64,000 bases of DNA, taken from Patescibacteria group bacterium. GTDB taxonomy: Bacteria; Patescibacteriota; Patescibacteriia; 2-12-FULL-60-25. The notes beneath the pieces are model-generated. The model did not search any database. It was not told where the DNA came from and saw only the letters and a list, made by a program, of their open reading frames with translations. The stretch's first letter is position 1. Each line of letters opens with the position of its first letter. Positions 17,936-26,052 of this stretch are shown here, piece by piece. Both the position numbers and the translations under genes were made by a program. The DNA lies in the NCBI GenBank assembly GCA_018061025.1, contig JAGOUY010000004.1:1-64000 (forward strand), given 5' to 3'.

Positions 17936-19369
17936 CTATGCGTTGTCTTCAGAGGAGCCTGAGATCATCTTTGTTACTTCTTGCTTACGTTTTTCCATTT
18001 GCTCGAGACTTTTCGCTTCTAAGTTGAGACGTAAGACGGGTTCAGTATTTGAAGCACGCACATTGAACCACCAATCTTGGGTGGGATTTTTTGCATCGCG
18101 GAATTCGTAGCGTAGGCCATCCAAGGTAGAAATGTCTGTCGCTTGTTTTGCGTAATAACCTTCTAGAGATTTGAGAATCGTCTTTTGATCTTTGACGTGA
18201 AAGTTTATTTCTCCGGAGTGGAAGTATTTTTGTAGCGGTTTCCAAAGGTGTGAGAGCGGCTTCTGTTCACGCGCGAGGAGTTTGATCATCAAGAGCAATG
18301 CGTAGTCACTCGATTCCGCGAACCATAGATCTGCGAAATAAAAATGCATGGAGAGCTCGCCCGCGAAGATAGCCTTCTCTGCTCGCATCTGTCTCTTTAT
18401 GTGCGCATGACCTACGCGACACATTCCCGCTTCTCCACCACTCTTCTCAATCGTCTCAGGAACACTCCAGGAAGAACGAAGGTCATATAACACGCGCCCT
18501 GATCCACGTTCACGGAGTAATTCTTGTCCGAAAAGTGCCGTCAGGATGTCTCCTGGAATTGGCGTCCCTTCTTCATCGATGAAACCGATCCGATCACCAT
18601 CGCCGTCAAAGGCAACACCGAACGCACAGTTCTTTTCTTTAACGAGATTTTGAACGTCATGCAGCGTTTCGAGATTCAGAGGATTCGCTTCGTGATTTGG
18701 GAATGAACCATCTAGCTCCCAATATAACGGATGGACCGTCAATGACGGTAACCGTTTTACAAACTCGGGCAAGATGCAGCCATTCATGCCATTACCGGCA
18801 TCGATTGCCATGGACCACGAAGGGATATCGGATGAGATATTTGCGAGTTTGAAGATGTGATTGAGGTAACGTTCACGGACGTTGGGATCGAGGGCTACCT
18901 GTTCCGCTGCGAGATCCCTCACTGCGTATGACTCCGTTCGGGATGACGAAGGAGAGGTAAGAGCCTTGTCTGAACAAGCCAGTTCGCGAATTTCTTCCAT
19001 GCCGGAGCCTTGTCCGATGGGTTGGCAATCGCCTTTGACGAGTTTAAAGCCATTGTATTTTGCTGGATTGTGCGAGGCGGTCACCATCACGCCTAAATCA
19101 TACTTCCCATTCCCCTCTCCGACCGCGAAATAAAACATGGGCGTCGAGCAGAGACCGATGCGTGTCACAGACACTCCCATCGAGGTGAATCCTTCGATCA
19201 ACGCAGTCTCTAACTCTGGCGACGTCGTACGCATATCGTGTCCGACGAGGACATGTTTTGGTTTGTAGATTGAGGCGAGGGTCTCCCCTAACCGCTTGGC
19301 AACGGGGACGTCGATCTCCTCTGGAGACAGGCCACGAATGTCGTAGGATTTGAAGATGGAAGGAGTCAT
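17936..19369 (-). CDS. Phosphomannomutase/phosphoglucomutase with a repeat-derived insertion
   Basis: 477-aa alpha-D-phosphohexomutase interconverting hexose 1- and 6-phosphates for envelope sugar synthesis. Visible motifs: TASHNPAKYNG with the phosphoserine (about residue 98), the metal loop DGDGDRIG (about 257), and the C-terminal phosphate-binding RASNTEPVLRLNLEA. The start FKSYDIRG is typical of ManB-like enzymes. It is some 20 residues longer than the common length. The excess lies around SPSSSRTESYAVRDLAAEQVA, encoded by half a copy of the dispersed GTCATCCCGAAC repeat kept in frame. Specificity (mannose or glucose) is not decided by sequence. Confidence 0.9.
   Translation of the reverse strand: MTPSIFKSYDIRGLSPEEIDVPVAKRLGETLASIYKPKHVLVGHDMRTTSPELETALIEGFTSMGVSVTRIGLCSTPMFYFAVGEGNGKYDLGVMVTASHNPAKYNGFKLVKGDCQPIGQGSGMEEIRELACSDKALTSPSSSRTESYAVRDLAAEQVALDPNVRERYLNHIFKLANISSDIPSWSMAIDAGNGMNGCILPEFVKRLPSLTVHPLYWELDGSFPNHEANPLNLETLHDVQNLVKEKNCAFGVAFDGDGDRIGFIDEEGTPIPGDILTALFGQELLRERGSGRVLYDLRSSWSVPETIEKSGGEAGMCRVGHAHIKRQMRAEKAIFAGELSMHFYFADLWFAESSDYALLLMIKLLAREQKPLSHLWKPLQKYFHSGEINFHVKDQKTILKSLEGYYAKQATDISTLDGLRYEFRDAKNPTQDWWFNVRASNTEPVLRLNLEAKSLEQMEKRKQEVTKMISGSSEDNA
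18893..18950. repeat. Half copy of the dispersed repeat inside the mutase gene
   Basis: From GGCTACCTG through CGGGATGACGAA the sequence matches, in reverse orientation, the left half of the element at 16031. It is nearly identical over about 55 nt and is translated as part of the mutase. Confidence 0.85.
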
Positions 19370-19405
19370 AGAAATGTCTAAGCAAAAATAAGTACGTATT
19401 TTCCC

Positions 19406-19572
19406 CCGTCATTCCGAATGGAGTTATACGGAGTGAGGAATCTCGACCGGAAGCAGGTAGCCTTCTTCATGCTCTCCCCTGATAAGGGGAGTTGGAGGGT
19501 TGGGTCCATGGGCTACCTGCTCCGCTGCGAGATTCCTCCGTCGTCGCGGACTCCTCGCTCGGAATGACGAAG
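19406..19572. repeat. Long dispersed hairpin repeat, copy 2
   Basis: This element of about 165 bp is bounded by GTCATTCCGAATGGAG and GCTCGGAATGACG, with internal GGTAGCC/GGCTACC arms and a central insertion relative to copy 1. It lies upstream of the mutase gene. Confidence 0.85.
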
Positions 19573-19672
19573 TATAAAGCAGAACGATGCGTTCAGTATG
19601 AAAGACGAGGCTGTTTTCATCAAGGATCGGAAAACTTAAAAAATTTTCTCTTGCGTCGCAAAACGTTTTTAC

Positions 19673-19700
19673 TTGACGCATTTTTCGAAGTTGGTAGTAT
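19673..19700 (+). promoter_or_regulatory. Promoter of the large structured RNA region
   Basis: TTGACG, 16-bp spacer, TAGTAT, giving a predicted start near 19707. It is one of the best promoter matches in the window and is not followed by a start codon in a plausible frame. Confidence 0.65.
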
Positions 19701-19706
19701 TCCCCC

Positions 19707-20262
19707 GCTTACTCGGCTAGTTCGGCTGAGTCGGCATGGGTTTGGTGGGGACACGGTTTAGGCAATCATCTAATCCCCACGCTTCTCTGCTCTGATCGAG
19801 AAACCTTTGACACCCAGCCTGCTGGGGTCCAAAGGGTAATGGACGATCGAGCGGCCCAAAGTGAGCCCACTACTGACTGAGGAGCGGAGCATGAAGAACC
19901 CGCCGTAGGCTCGGGCAACCCCCGAGCCAACCCTGCGGCCGCAGCAGGTAGCGCGCACAGCAGAAAAGAAGCGGTACTGCTGATAGACCGAGGTCGGTGG
20001 ATCGCCATGAAGCCACCTCGGATCGATACTAGGAGAGCCCGCTCTCCTAAAGTGCCAAAGATGGCCCCGACAACTTGCGGATAAGAAAAAAGCTAGAGTC
20101 CCGTGGGAACTTCGCCCAATCCACGGGTTCCGGGCACCGGTGCACTCTCCCACCGGTTACAGACCAACTGAGCAACGGCCTGGCAGCTTGCTAAAGCTGT
20201 TACTTGCTCTCAAAGGACCGTCGACTGCCATGCTGCTAAGCGTGCCACCGACGGTCTTGCTA
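19707..20262 (+). ncRNA. Large GC-rich structured RNA candidate, class not recognised
   Basis: About 555 nt without a convincing ORF, markedly GC-richer than its flanks and full of stable stems: ACTCGGC/GGCTGAGT, CTTTG-CACCC/GGGGT-CAAAG, GGCTCGGG/CCCGAGCC, CCGAGGT-GTGG/CCACCTCGG, AGGAGAG/CTCTCCT, CCCGTGG/CCACGGG, ACCGGTG/CACCGGT, nested GAGCAA/TTGCTC with CAGCTT/AAGCTG, and final GACCGTCG/CGACGGTC at 20216-20256. It begins at a good promoter and ends just before lemA. I looked for and did not find the RNase P core motifs, a tmRNA tRNA-like end, the SRP loop or group I/II intron cores. It could still be a divergent RNase P RNA or an undescribed RNA. A protein on the minus strand (19770-20153) is unlikely by composition. 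Confidence 0.55.
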
Positions 20263-20292
20263 ATTATAGGGGTGTTGGGTTACGCTATTTAT

Positions 20293-20847
20293 ATGAATAC
20301 AACCTTTATCTTGCTGGCCGTGGTCGTGGTGATCGCTCTTTGGCTTATTACCACGTATAACGGCTTAATTCGCCTTAAAAACCAGGTGGACGAGGCTTGG
20401 TCGGATATTGATGTGCAGCTTAAGCGCCGCTATGACCTTATTCCTAACTTGGTCAGCACGGTCAAGGGCTACGCGACCCACGAATCCGGTGTGTTCGAGA
20501 AGGTGGCGCAGGCTCGCTCTGCTGCCATGGGAGCACAAAACCCAGGTGACAAGGCCGCCGCAGAAAACATGCTTTCGAGCACGCTTAAATCCTTGTTTGC
20601 CGTGTCTGAGGCTTACCCTGAATTGAAAGCCAACGAGAACTTCTTGAAACTTCAAGATGAATTGTCTGATACGGAAAACAAAGTCCAAGCCTCTCGCCGC
20701 TTCTACAATGGGAATGTGCGCGACTTCAACACCAAACTCCAAGTCTTCCCTACCAACTTCATCGCGAACATGCTCGGCTTCAAAGAACGTGCGTTCTTTG
20801 GTCTTGAGAACGAAGCAGAACGTCAGAATCCTCAGGTACAGTTTTAA
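20293..20847 (+). CDS. lemA: LemA family protein
   Basis: 184-aa membrane-anchored helical protein. A single N-terminal membrane helix (about 4-22) precedes the conserved LemA core: YNGLIRLKNQVDEAWSDIDVQ, then LKRRYDLIPNLVSTVKGYA, and EAYPELKANENFLKLQDELS. The start at ATG 20293 gives the normal family length; upstream frame extension runs into the structured RNA. Function in bacteria is poorly defined, but lemA is commonly next to htpX, as here, suggesting a joint envelope quality-control role. Confidence 0.92.
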   Translation: MNTTFILLAVVVVIALWLITTYNGLIRLKNQVDEAWSDIDVQLKRRYDLIPNLVSTVKGYATHESGVFEKVAQARSAAMGAQNPGDKAAAENMLSSTLKSLFAVSEAYPELKANENFLKLQDELSDTENKVQASRRFYNGNVRDFNTKLQVFPTNFIANMLGFKERAFFGLENEAERQNPQVQF

Positions 20848-20868
20848 AAAATTCAAAACGCAAAATAC

Positions 20869-20904
20869 AAAGGCCAAAGGCAGGCGATGCCACCTTTGGC
20901 CTTT
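20869..20904 (+). terminator. Hairpin between lemA and htpX
   Basis: Perfect 12-bp stem AAAGGCCAAAGG/CCTTTGGCCTTT with a 12-nt loop. No long U-run follows, so partial termination or mRNA stabilisation is possible. Confidence 0.5.
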
Positions 20905-20931
20905 AAGCTTTGACGTTTGACTTCATTATCT

Positions 20932-21822
20932 ATGTACCAACAAATTGATTCTAACAAACGCAACACCTGGATTTTGATTGGGTTGTTTACAGGTGTGTTA
21001 GCAGCGGCTGGGTATGTCATGGGAGCGGTCAACGGAGATTGGGGTGGCGGGCTAGCCCTTGCGCTCATCATTTCGTTAGGCTCGACGTTCATCTCCTGGT
21101 TCGCAGGTGACAAGATTGTCTTGTTTACTTCAGGCGCTAAAGAACTGACGGATCGCGAACAGAATCGCTATATTTGGAACTTGGTTGAGAACTTGTGTAT
21201 CACGGCTGGCTTGCCACGTCCTCGCATCTATATCGTGGAAGATGAGTCTCCGAATGCCTTCGCGACGGGACGAGATCCCGAACATGCCTCGATCGCGCTT
21301 ACAACCGGGCTCATTCGTATCCTCGAGAATGAAGAGTTAGAAGGCGTAATTGCGCATGAACTGTCTCATGTAAAAAACTACGATACGCGTTACATGATTT
21401 TAGTCGCCGTGCTCGTAGGCACGTTGACGATGGTGGGCGATATTTTTATCCACGGCGGTTTTCGCCGTCGCTCAGATCGTGATAGCGGCGGTGGCGTGTT
21501 TGTGATCGTAGGAATTGTCTTCTTGATTATCTCCCCTCTTATCGGTCAGTTGATTAAGTTCGCCATTAGCCGCCAACGTGAATATTTGGCAGATGCATCG
21601 GGCTCTCTTCTGACGCGTTACCCAGAAGGTCTCGCACGCGCCCTCGAGAAGATCTCTCAACACGCTCAACCCATGCAAAAAGCTTCACACGCCACCGCGC
21701 ATCTTTGGATCTCAAATCCATTTGGAGAAAAAGCTGGCATCACCTCTAAACTCTCCAACCTGTTTTCTACTCACCCTCCCGCTGCAGAACGCATTGCGCG
21801 TTTACGTGGTCTCGCCAAATAA
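20932..21822 (+). CDS. htpX: Membrane zinc metalloprotease HtpX
   Basis: M48-family membrane protease of 296 aa. Two N-terminal membrane helices, a zinc motif HELSH (about residues 142-146), two further hydrophobic segments after residue 160 and the downstream glutamate region REYLADASG are all present, as is the closing THPPAAERIARLR typical of HtpX. I prefer the ATG at 20932 (MYQQIDSN) to an upstream one at 20917. It overlaps clpC by one base (TAATG), so the two are translationally coupled. Role: degradation of damaged membrane proteins. Confidence 0.94.
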   Translation: MYQQIDSNKRNTWILIGLFTGVLAAAGYVMGAVNGDWGGGLALALIISLGSTFISWFAGDKIVLFTSGAKELTDREQNRYIWNLVENLCITAGLPRPRIYIVEDESPNAFATGRDPEHASIALTTGLIRILENEELEGVIAHELSHVKNYDTRYMILVAVLVGTLTMVGDIFIHGGFRRRSDRDSGGGVFVIVGIVFLIISPLIGQLIKFAISRQREYLADASGSLLTRYPEGLARALEKISQHAQPMQKASHATAHLWISNPFGEKAGITSKLSNLFSTHPPAAERIARLRGLAK

Positions 21823-24338
21823 TGCCTATGCTTAATCCTGACCTGCTCGCACGCTTTACTACGCATTTGAAAGAAGCTTTGCAAAAAAGCCTCTTGTTTG
21901 CTGTGCGCAACGGAAGAGCGTTGTTGGAACCGGGTGACCTCCTGGTGGGCTTGTTGCAGGAACAAGGATCAATTGGGGCAGAGATTTTGCACAAACTTGG
22001 CGTAAAACTCCCTAGTGCAGAAGACTACTTTGCTGGACATGCAAAAGCAGCGGCACCTAATACCGCCTTGGCACCGGACCTATCCCCTGGCACAAAACGG
22101 GTTTTGGAAAAATGCGTGCTCTTAGCACACCTTTCTGAGCATAAATATGTCGGAACAGAACATTTGCTTTTTTCGTTACTCGACCTCGCCTTGCCAGAGG
22201 TGCATGGATTTTTGACGGAACAGGGCGTGAATATCGTCCAAGCCAAAGACCAGGTGTCGCAGATCTTAAAATCAACCGCTCGCTTTCCGGATTTGACGCC
22301 GGAAGCATCGGAAGAGGCGGGGCCTGGATCCGAAGACGGCGCAGCCGAAGGAACGCCTCATCAGCATGCAACGGAACAGCGTGGCCGGACGTCGCGCAGT
22401 TCAAGCGTGAAAGCATTACAGGTGTTTGCGCGTGAACTCACAGCCACACAGACCGTCGAAAAACTTGATCCCGTGATTGGCCGCGAAGCCGAGATGGATC
22501 GCGTGATTGAAATTTTGTGCCGACGCACGAAGAACAATCCCCTCCTTCTTGGTGAACCCGGGGTTGGAAAGACGGCGATCGTTGAAGGGTTAGCGCAACG
22601 GATTGTGAGTGGTGATATTCCTGATATCCTTCAGGGTAAACGTGTATACGCGTTAGATCTTGCTTTAATGGTTGCTGGCACGATGTATCGGGGAGAATTT
22701 GAAGCGCGCCTTAAGCAACTCGTAGAAGAAGTGAAGGCCGATCAAAATATTTTATTATTTATTGATGAGATCCACACGTTGGTAGGAGCTGGCTCTACTT
22801 CTGGCTCGATGGATGCGGCGAATATTCTTAAACCAGCTCTGGCTCGTGGAGAAATCCATTGTATCGGAGCAACGACATGGAACGAGTATAAAAAACATAT
22901 CGAACCGGATGCGGCGCTTGAACGTCGTTACCAAACGATCCAGGTCCAGGAGCCCAGTCAAGAAACGACGCTTTTGATGTTGCGTGGCTTGAAAGAACGC
23001 TACGAGGATCATCACAGCGTGGTGTTTAGCGAGGCTGCATTAGAAAGTGCTGTACGACTTGCAGGTCGCCATCTCACCGATCGGTTTTTTCCAGATAAGG
23101 CGATTGATCTATTGGATGAAGCTGCGGCTCATGCCAACGCCCATCGTCGTTCGAATGAAGCTATTGAACGGTTACGCGCGCTCGATATCGCGATCCAGGT
23201 TTCACGTGAACAAAAAGAAGAAGCTGTTGAGAAAGGCGCGCTCGCGGATGCTTCCAAAGCTCTCGCGCAAGAAGAGCGCTTAAAGGAAGAGCGCACTACC
23301 TTGCAAGACACGATCGAAAAAGGACGCAAGTCAGATCGTCTTATCGTCGGCCCACAGGAAATTGCCAAGGTGGTCGCGCGGATGGCGAATATTCCCCTCT
23401 CGCTTGTCCTCGCGAGCGAACGCGACCAACTCGTCGAGCTTGAAACACGTCTTGGGAATACCATCGTAGGACAAGGAGATGCCGTGCGACTCGTGAGTGA
23501 CACCTTGCGGAAGGCGCGCTTGGGTTTGTCTGATCCACGCCGCCCAAAAGCCAGCTTTTTATTTGTTGGCCCTTCCGGAGTAGGAAAAACGGAATTAGCA
23601 CGTTCTCTCGCCAAAGAAATCTTTGGACGTGAGGATGCGCTCGTAAAGTTAGACATGTCGGAATTTGCAGAAGGGCATTCTGTCTCAAAACTCCTCGGCT
23701 CCCCTGCTGGCTATGTGGGCTATCGCGAAGGTAATCGCTTAGCGGATACGATCCGGAAGAATCCTCATGCGGTTTTCTTATTTGATGAATTTGAGAAAGC
23801 GCATCCGGATGTACAACACATTCTCTTGCAAGCCTTAGAAGATGGACAGATGAATGATTCAACGGGTCGTCCAATTTCATTCCGTCATGCGTATATCGTC
23901 CTTACCTCAAATGCGGGTGCAGATCTCATCAATCGTGGCAGTTTAGGCTTTGGAGAAGCGGCTGTTTCTGGCCATGCGTATGATGAAATGGTGAAAACCC
24001 ATTTGAAAGAACGGTTCCGCTTAGAATTGCTCAACCGTTTGGATAAAATTATTGTCTTCCGAAGCCTGGAGAAAGACAGCTTAAAAGAAATTGTCCGGCG
24101 TGAAGTGGACGAGCTCGTACGACGATTAGAGCGTGTCCAGGCGGGGACGTATACGGTGGGTGATGATGTGTTGGAATGGTTACTCGCTCAACAACGTCAT
24201 GGGGATGAGGGCGCACGTGTGGCACGGCGACTCGTCGAGCAGGAGGTGACATCTTTGTTGAGTAAGGCCCTCTTGAACCAACCTAAGAAGAAGGTTTGGA
24301 ATATAAAGGTGACGAAAAATAAGCTGGCCGTGAAGTAA
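21822..24338 (+). CDS. clpC: ATP-dependent Clp protease ATPase subunit (ClpC/ClpA type)
   Basis: 838-aa class I Clp/Hsp100 unfoldase. It has an N-terminal double Clp-N repeat (1-150), AAA+ D1 with Walker [10 protein letters not shown] (about 244) and Walker [15 protein letters not shown], a short middle coiled coil (about 420-480), and D2 with GPSGVGKTE (about 585) and Walker [12 protein letters not shown], ending in the D2-small domain. A Ser/Glu-rich linker follows the N-domain. I do not see an obvious IGF/LGF-type ClpP loop, so partnership with ClpP is unproven. It is coupled to htpX by TAATG and followed by a strong terminator. Confidence 0.94.
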   Translation: MPMLNPDLLARFTTHLKEALQKSLLFAVRNGRALLEPGDLLVGLLQEQGSIGAEILHKLGVKLPSAEDYFAGHAKAAAPNTALAPDLSPGTKRVLEKCVLLAHLSEHKYVGTEHLLFSLLDLALPEVHGFLTEQGVNIVQAKDQVSQILKSTARFPDLTPEASEEAGPGSEDGAAEGTPHQHATEQRGRTSRSSSVKALQVFARELTATQTVEKLDPVIGREAEMDRVIEILCRRTKNNPLLLGEPGVGKTAIVEGLAQRIVSGDIPDILQGKRVYALDLALMVAGTMYRGEFEARLKQLVEEVKADQNILLFIDEIHTLVGAGSTSGSMDAANILKPALARGEIHCIGATTWNEYKKHIEPDAALERRYQTIQVQEPSQETTLLMLRGLKERYEDHHSVVFSEAALESAVRLAGRHLTDRFFPDKAIDLLDEAAAHANAHRRSNEAIERLRALDIAIQVSREQKEEAVEKGALADASKALAQEERLKEERTTLQDTIEKGRKSDRLIVGPQEIAKVVARMANIPLSLVLASERDQLVELETRLGNTIVGQGDAVRLVSDTLRKARLGLSDPRRPKASFLFVGPSGVGKTELARSLAKEIFGREDALVKLDMSEFAEGHSVSKLLGSPAGYVGYREGNRLADTIRKNPHAVFLFDEFEKAHPDVQHILLQALEDGQMNDSTGRPISFRHAYIVLTSNAGADLINRGSLGFGEAAVSGHAYDEMVKTHLKERFRLELLNRLDKIIVFRSLEKDSLKEIVRREVDELVRRLERVQAGTYTVGDDVLEWLLAQQRHGDEGARVARRLVEQEVTSLLSKALLNQPKKKVWNIKVTKNKLAVK

Positions 24339-24360
24339 TTCTTGCCTAAGATAAGAGAAA

Positions 24361-24397
24361 AGAACCGTCAAGCGTCCTTGACGGTTCTTTTGTTTTT
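24361..24397 (+). terminator. Intrinsic terminator of the lemA-htpX-clpC unit
   Basis: 12-bp stem AGAACCGTCAAG/CTTGACGGTTCT with a CGTC loop and a T-rich tail. Confidence 0.9.
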
Positions 24398-24454
24398 TGC
24401 TGGAATGTATAGTCGCGCACGGTGCTTTCCCGTGGCGTGGACAAAGAGGATGAA

Positions 24455-25936
24455 GTGACGACCCAGATTCAGGCTCGATTCGTACGACACTGGCTCACGA
24501 CAGCCATCGCCCTCGCTCAAAACCCGCTCGCGCTCCAGTCGGATCTCGCCGCGGTGAATCAGCGCACCGGCAAGGATCTCGACAGGCTTCTGCGGGGTCT
24601 AAAGCTCCACTACCAGTGGCACGACAACCGGTGCGAGCAGGTCATCGAGGCGCGTTCCGGCAAGTGCGTCGCCCTGCCGAATGCACGCCCCATCGCCATC
24701 CAGGCTTCGGTGTCAGAGGCAAAACTCCGCTCGACCGACGAACGCGTGGCCTACGCGACGCGTCACGGGTTCAGGTGGGAGGCGCTCAGCGCGCTTTTCC
24801 ATTACCTCGGTTTCTGGAGAGCCCTCGGAACCCACATCGGAACGACCGACCTCGATCCTGGAGGCGTCGGCTTCCCCGCGGTTCTCAACCTGCTCAATGG
24901 CGGTGCTCGCGCGACGGATGGCAGCCCGCTCGACTATGAGGGGTTGCTCGACCCGACCAATGACGCGACCTTCAACCTGCTGCGGCGCCATCTCATGCAG
25001 CAGCCGCAGGCCTCGATCGTCGATGGAGCGCGGCCGATCCGCCGGCCGAGCGACCTGAGCACGCCGGCCTTGGTAACGGCCCTCATCATGAGCAAGTTTC
25101 GGGACATGCTTCCGGAGGCTCCTCGTGACGAGTTCATGGTCGCCTGCGGTCGGCTGCTCGACCTGCGTACGCGCAACTCTGATCGGATCATCCTCCACCA
25201 TGAGCTCGACCGGCTGATGGATACTTCCTGGCGAGAAAGGCTCTACGAACTGGAATGTCCCGATCCTCTGTTCGTCCTGCTCAAGCTGGCGGATGCCGAG
25301 CTCGGACCGCATGTCGGATGCGCAACGGAAAACGACCTGCGCAAGGCGCAGGTGATCATCTCCCTCCACGGGGGCGACTGCGAAGGAGCGGGGTTCGAAG
25401 CCCGACGCCTCATTCACAGGTTCGCAACCGAAGCGGTGCTGCTGCCGTGCGGTGGCCAGATGCCGCTGCTCGTCAAAACGCTGGGACAAGGCACTGATGC
25501 CCCGAGTGAAGCAGCCGGCATGATGGCGGCGGCGTGCGTCAACCAGTTCCGCGACCCCTTTCGTGGCATGCCGGGGGCACCTGATCGCAGCGAGTATGTC
25601 GCCCCTCTGCCGTATTACCGCATCCTGCCGCCGGATACACGTTCGGTGGATACGCGCGGGAACGTCGCAAATGCCCTCGAGATCCTGCTCGCCTACCGTA
25701 AGGCGCTGGGGATCACGGAGCCTCTGCGCGTCGTGATCGTGACAGCTCGTCCGCATGCGGCGCGTGCTCTCGCGGAATTCGTCGATGGGATTCCCGCAGA
25801 TGTGGCGACGTTCACGGTCCATCCGATCCAGGCGGCCCAGCTCGAAGGCGTCGGTGAGTTCTTCCGTCCTGCGGAGTGGTACAACCTTTTCTGTGAGGCG
25901 ATCAAGCGCGCCTACATGACTGGCGTCAAGCCGTAG
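24455..25936 (+). CDS. 493-aa unknown protein with DUF218-like C-terminus, GC-rich unit
   Basis: No family recognised over the N-terminal 300 residues, which are mostly helical. The C-terminal part (from about 305) resembles the DUF218/YdcF/SanA Rossmann-like fold: AQVIISLHGG, LLPCGGQMPLL, a conserved-type Glu in EAAGMMAAAC, VDTRGNVANALEILLAY and the strand-helix VVIVTARPHAARAL. I chose the GTG at 24455 because AAAGAGGA lies 4-5 nt upstream; the frame opens earlier at 24422. GC-rich codons, a C/T-rich 3' region and its own terminator mark it as one of the dispersed single-gene units. An antisense frame (24713-26185) is a GC-skew shadow. Confidence 0.75.
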   Translation: MTTQIQARFVRHWLTTAIALAQNPLALQSDLAAVNQRTGKDLDRLLRGLKLHYQWHDNRCEQVIEARSGKCVALPNARPIAIQASVSEAKLRSTDERVAYATRHGFRWEALSALFHYLGFWRALGTHIGTTDLDPGGVGFPAVLNLLNGGARATDGSPLDYEGLLDPTNDATFNLLRRHLMQQPQASIVDGARPIRRPSDLSTPALVTALIMSKFRDMLPEAPRDEFMVACGRLLDLRTRNSDRIILHHELDRLMDTSWRERLYELECPDPLFVLLKLADAELGPHVGCATENDLRKAQVIISLHGGDCEGAGFEARRLIHRFATEAVLLPCGGQMPLLVKTLGQGTDAPSEAAGMMAAACVNQFRDPFRGMPGAPDRSEYVAPLPYYRILPPDTRSVDTRGNVANALEILLAYRKALGITEPLRVVIVTARPHAARALAEFVDGIPADVATFTVHPIQAAQLEGVGEFFRPAEWYNLFCEAIKRAYMTGVKP

Positions 25937-25979
25937 CACCGCCTTCTTACTCTCCGCTCCTTCCTTTCTCCCAACCTCT

Positions 25980-26008
25980 CGCATCCATCCGGATGCGTTT
26001 TGCGTTTT
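25980..26008 (+). terminator. Intrinsic terminator after the 493-aa gene
   Basis: CGCATCC/GGATGCG 7-bp stem with an ATCC loop followed by TTTTGCGTTTT. Confidence 0.8.
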
Positions 26009-26052
26009 GGAAGAAGGTGCTCTCCTCCTCGTTTTGATGTAAACTGTTGGGC

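Noticed and set aside
16031..19572. CRISPR array
   Set aside because: The repeats are long, few, differently oriented and lack regular spacers; no cas genes are in the window.
19770..20153. 127-aa minus-strand frame within the structured RNA region
   Set aside because: No start signal and a translation unlike a folded protein; the region is better explained by RNA stems and a plus-strand promoter.
19707..20262. RNase P RNA, tmRNA, SRP RNA or a group I/II intron
   Set aside because: I looked for the RNase P core motifs, a tRNA-like CCA end with tag frame, the SRP loop and intron cores, and found none convincingly. Kept as an unassigned RNA.
20213..20262. Intrinsic terminator at the end of the structured RNA
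   Set aside because: The GACCGTCG/CGACGGTC stem is strong but the tail (TTGCTAATTAT) lacks a real U-run, so it is listed only as part of the RNA fold.
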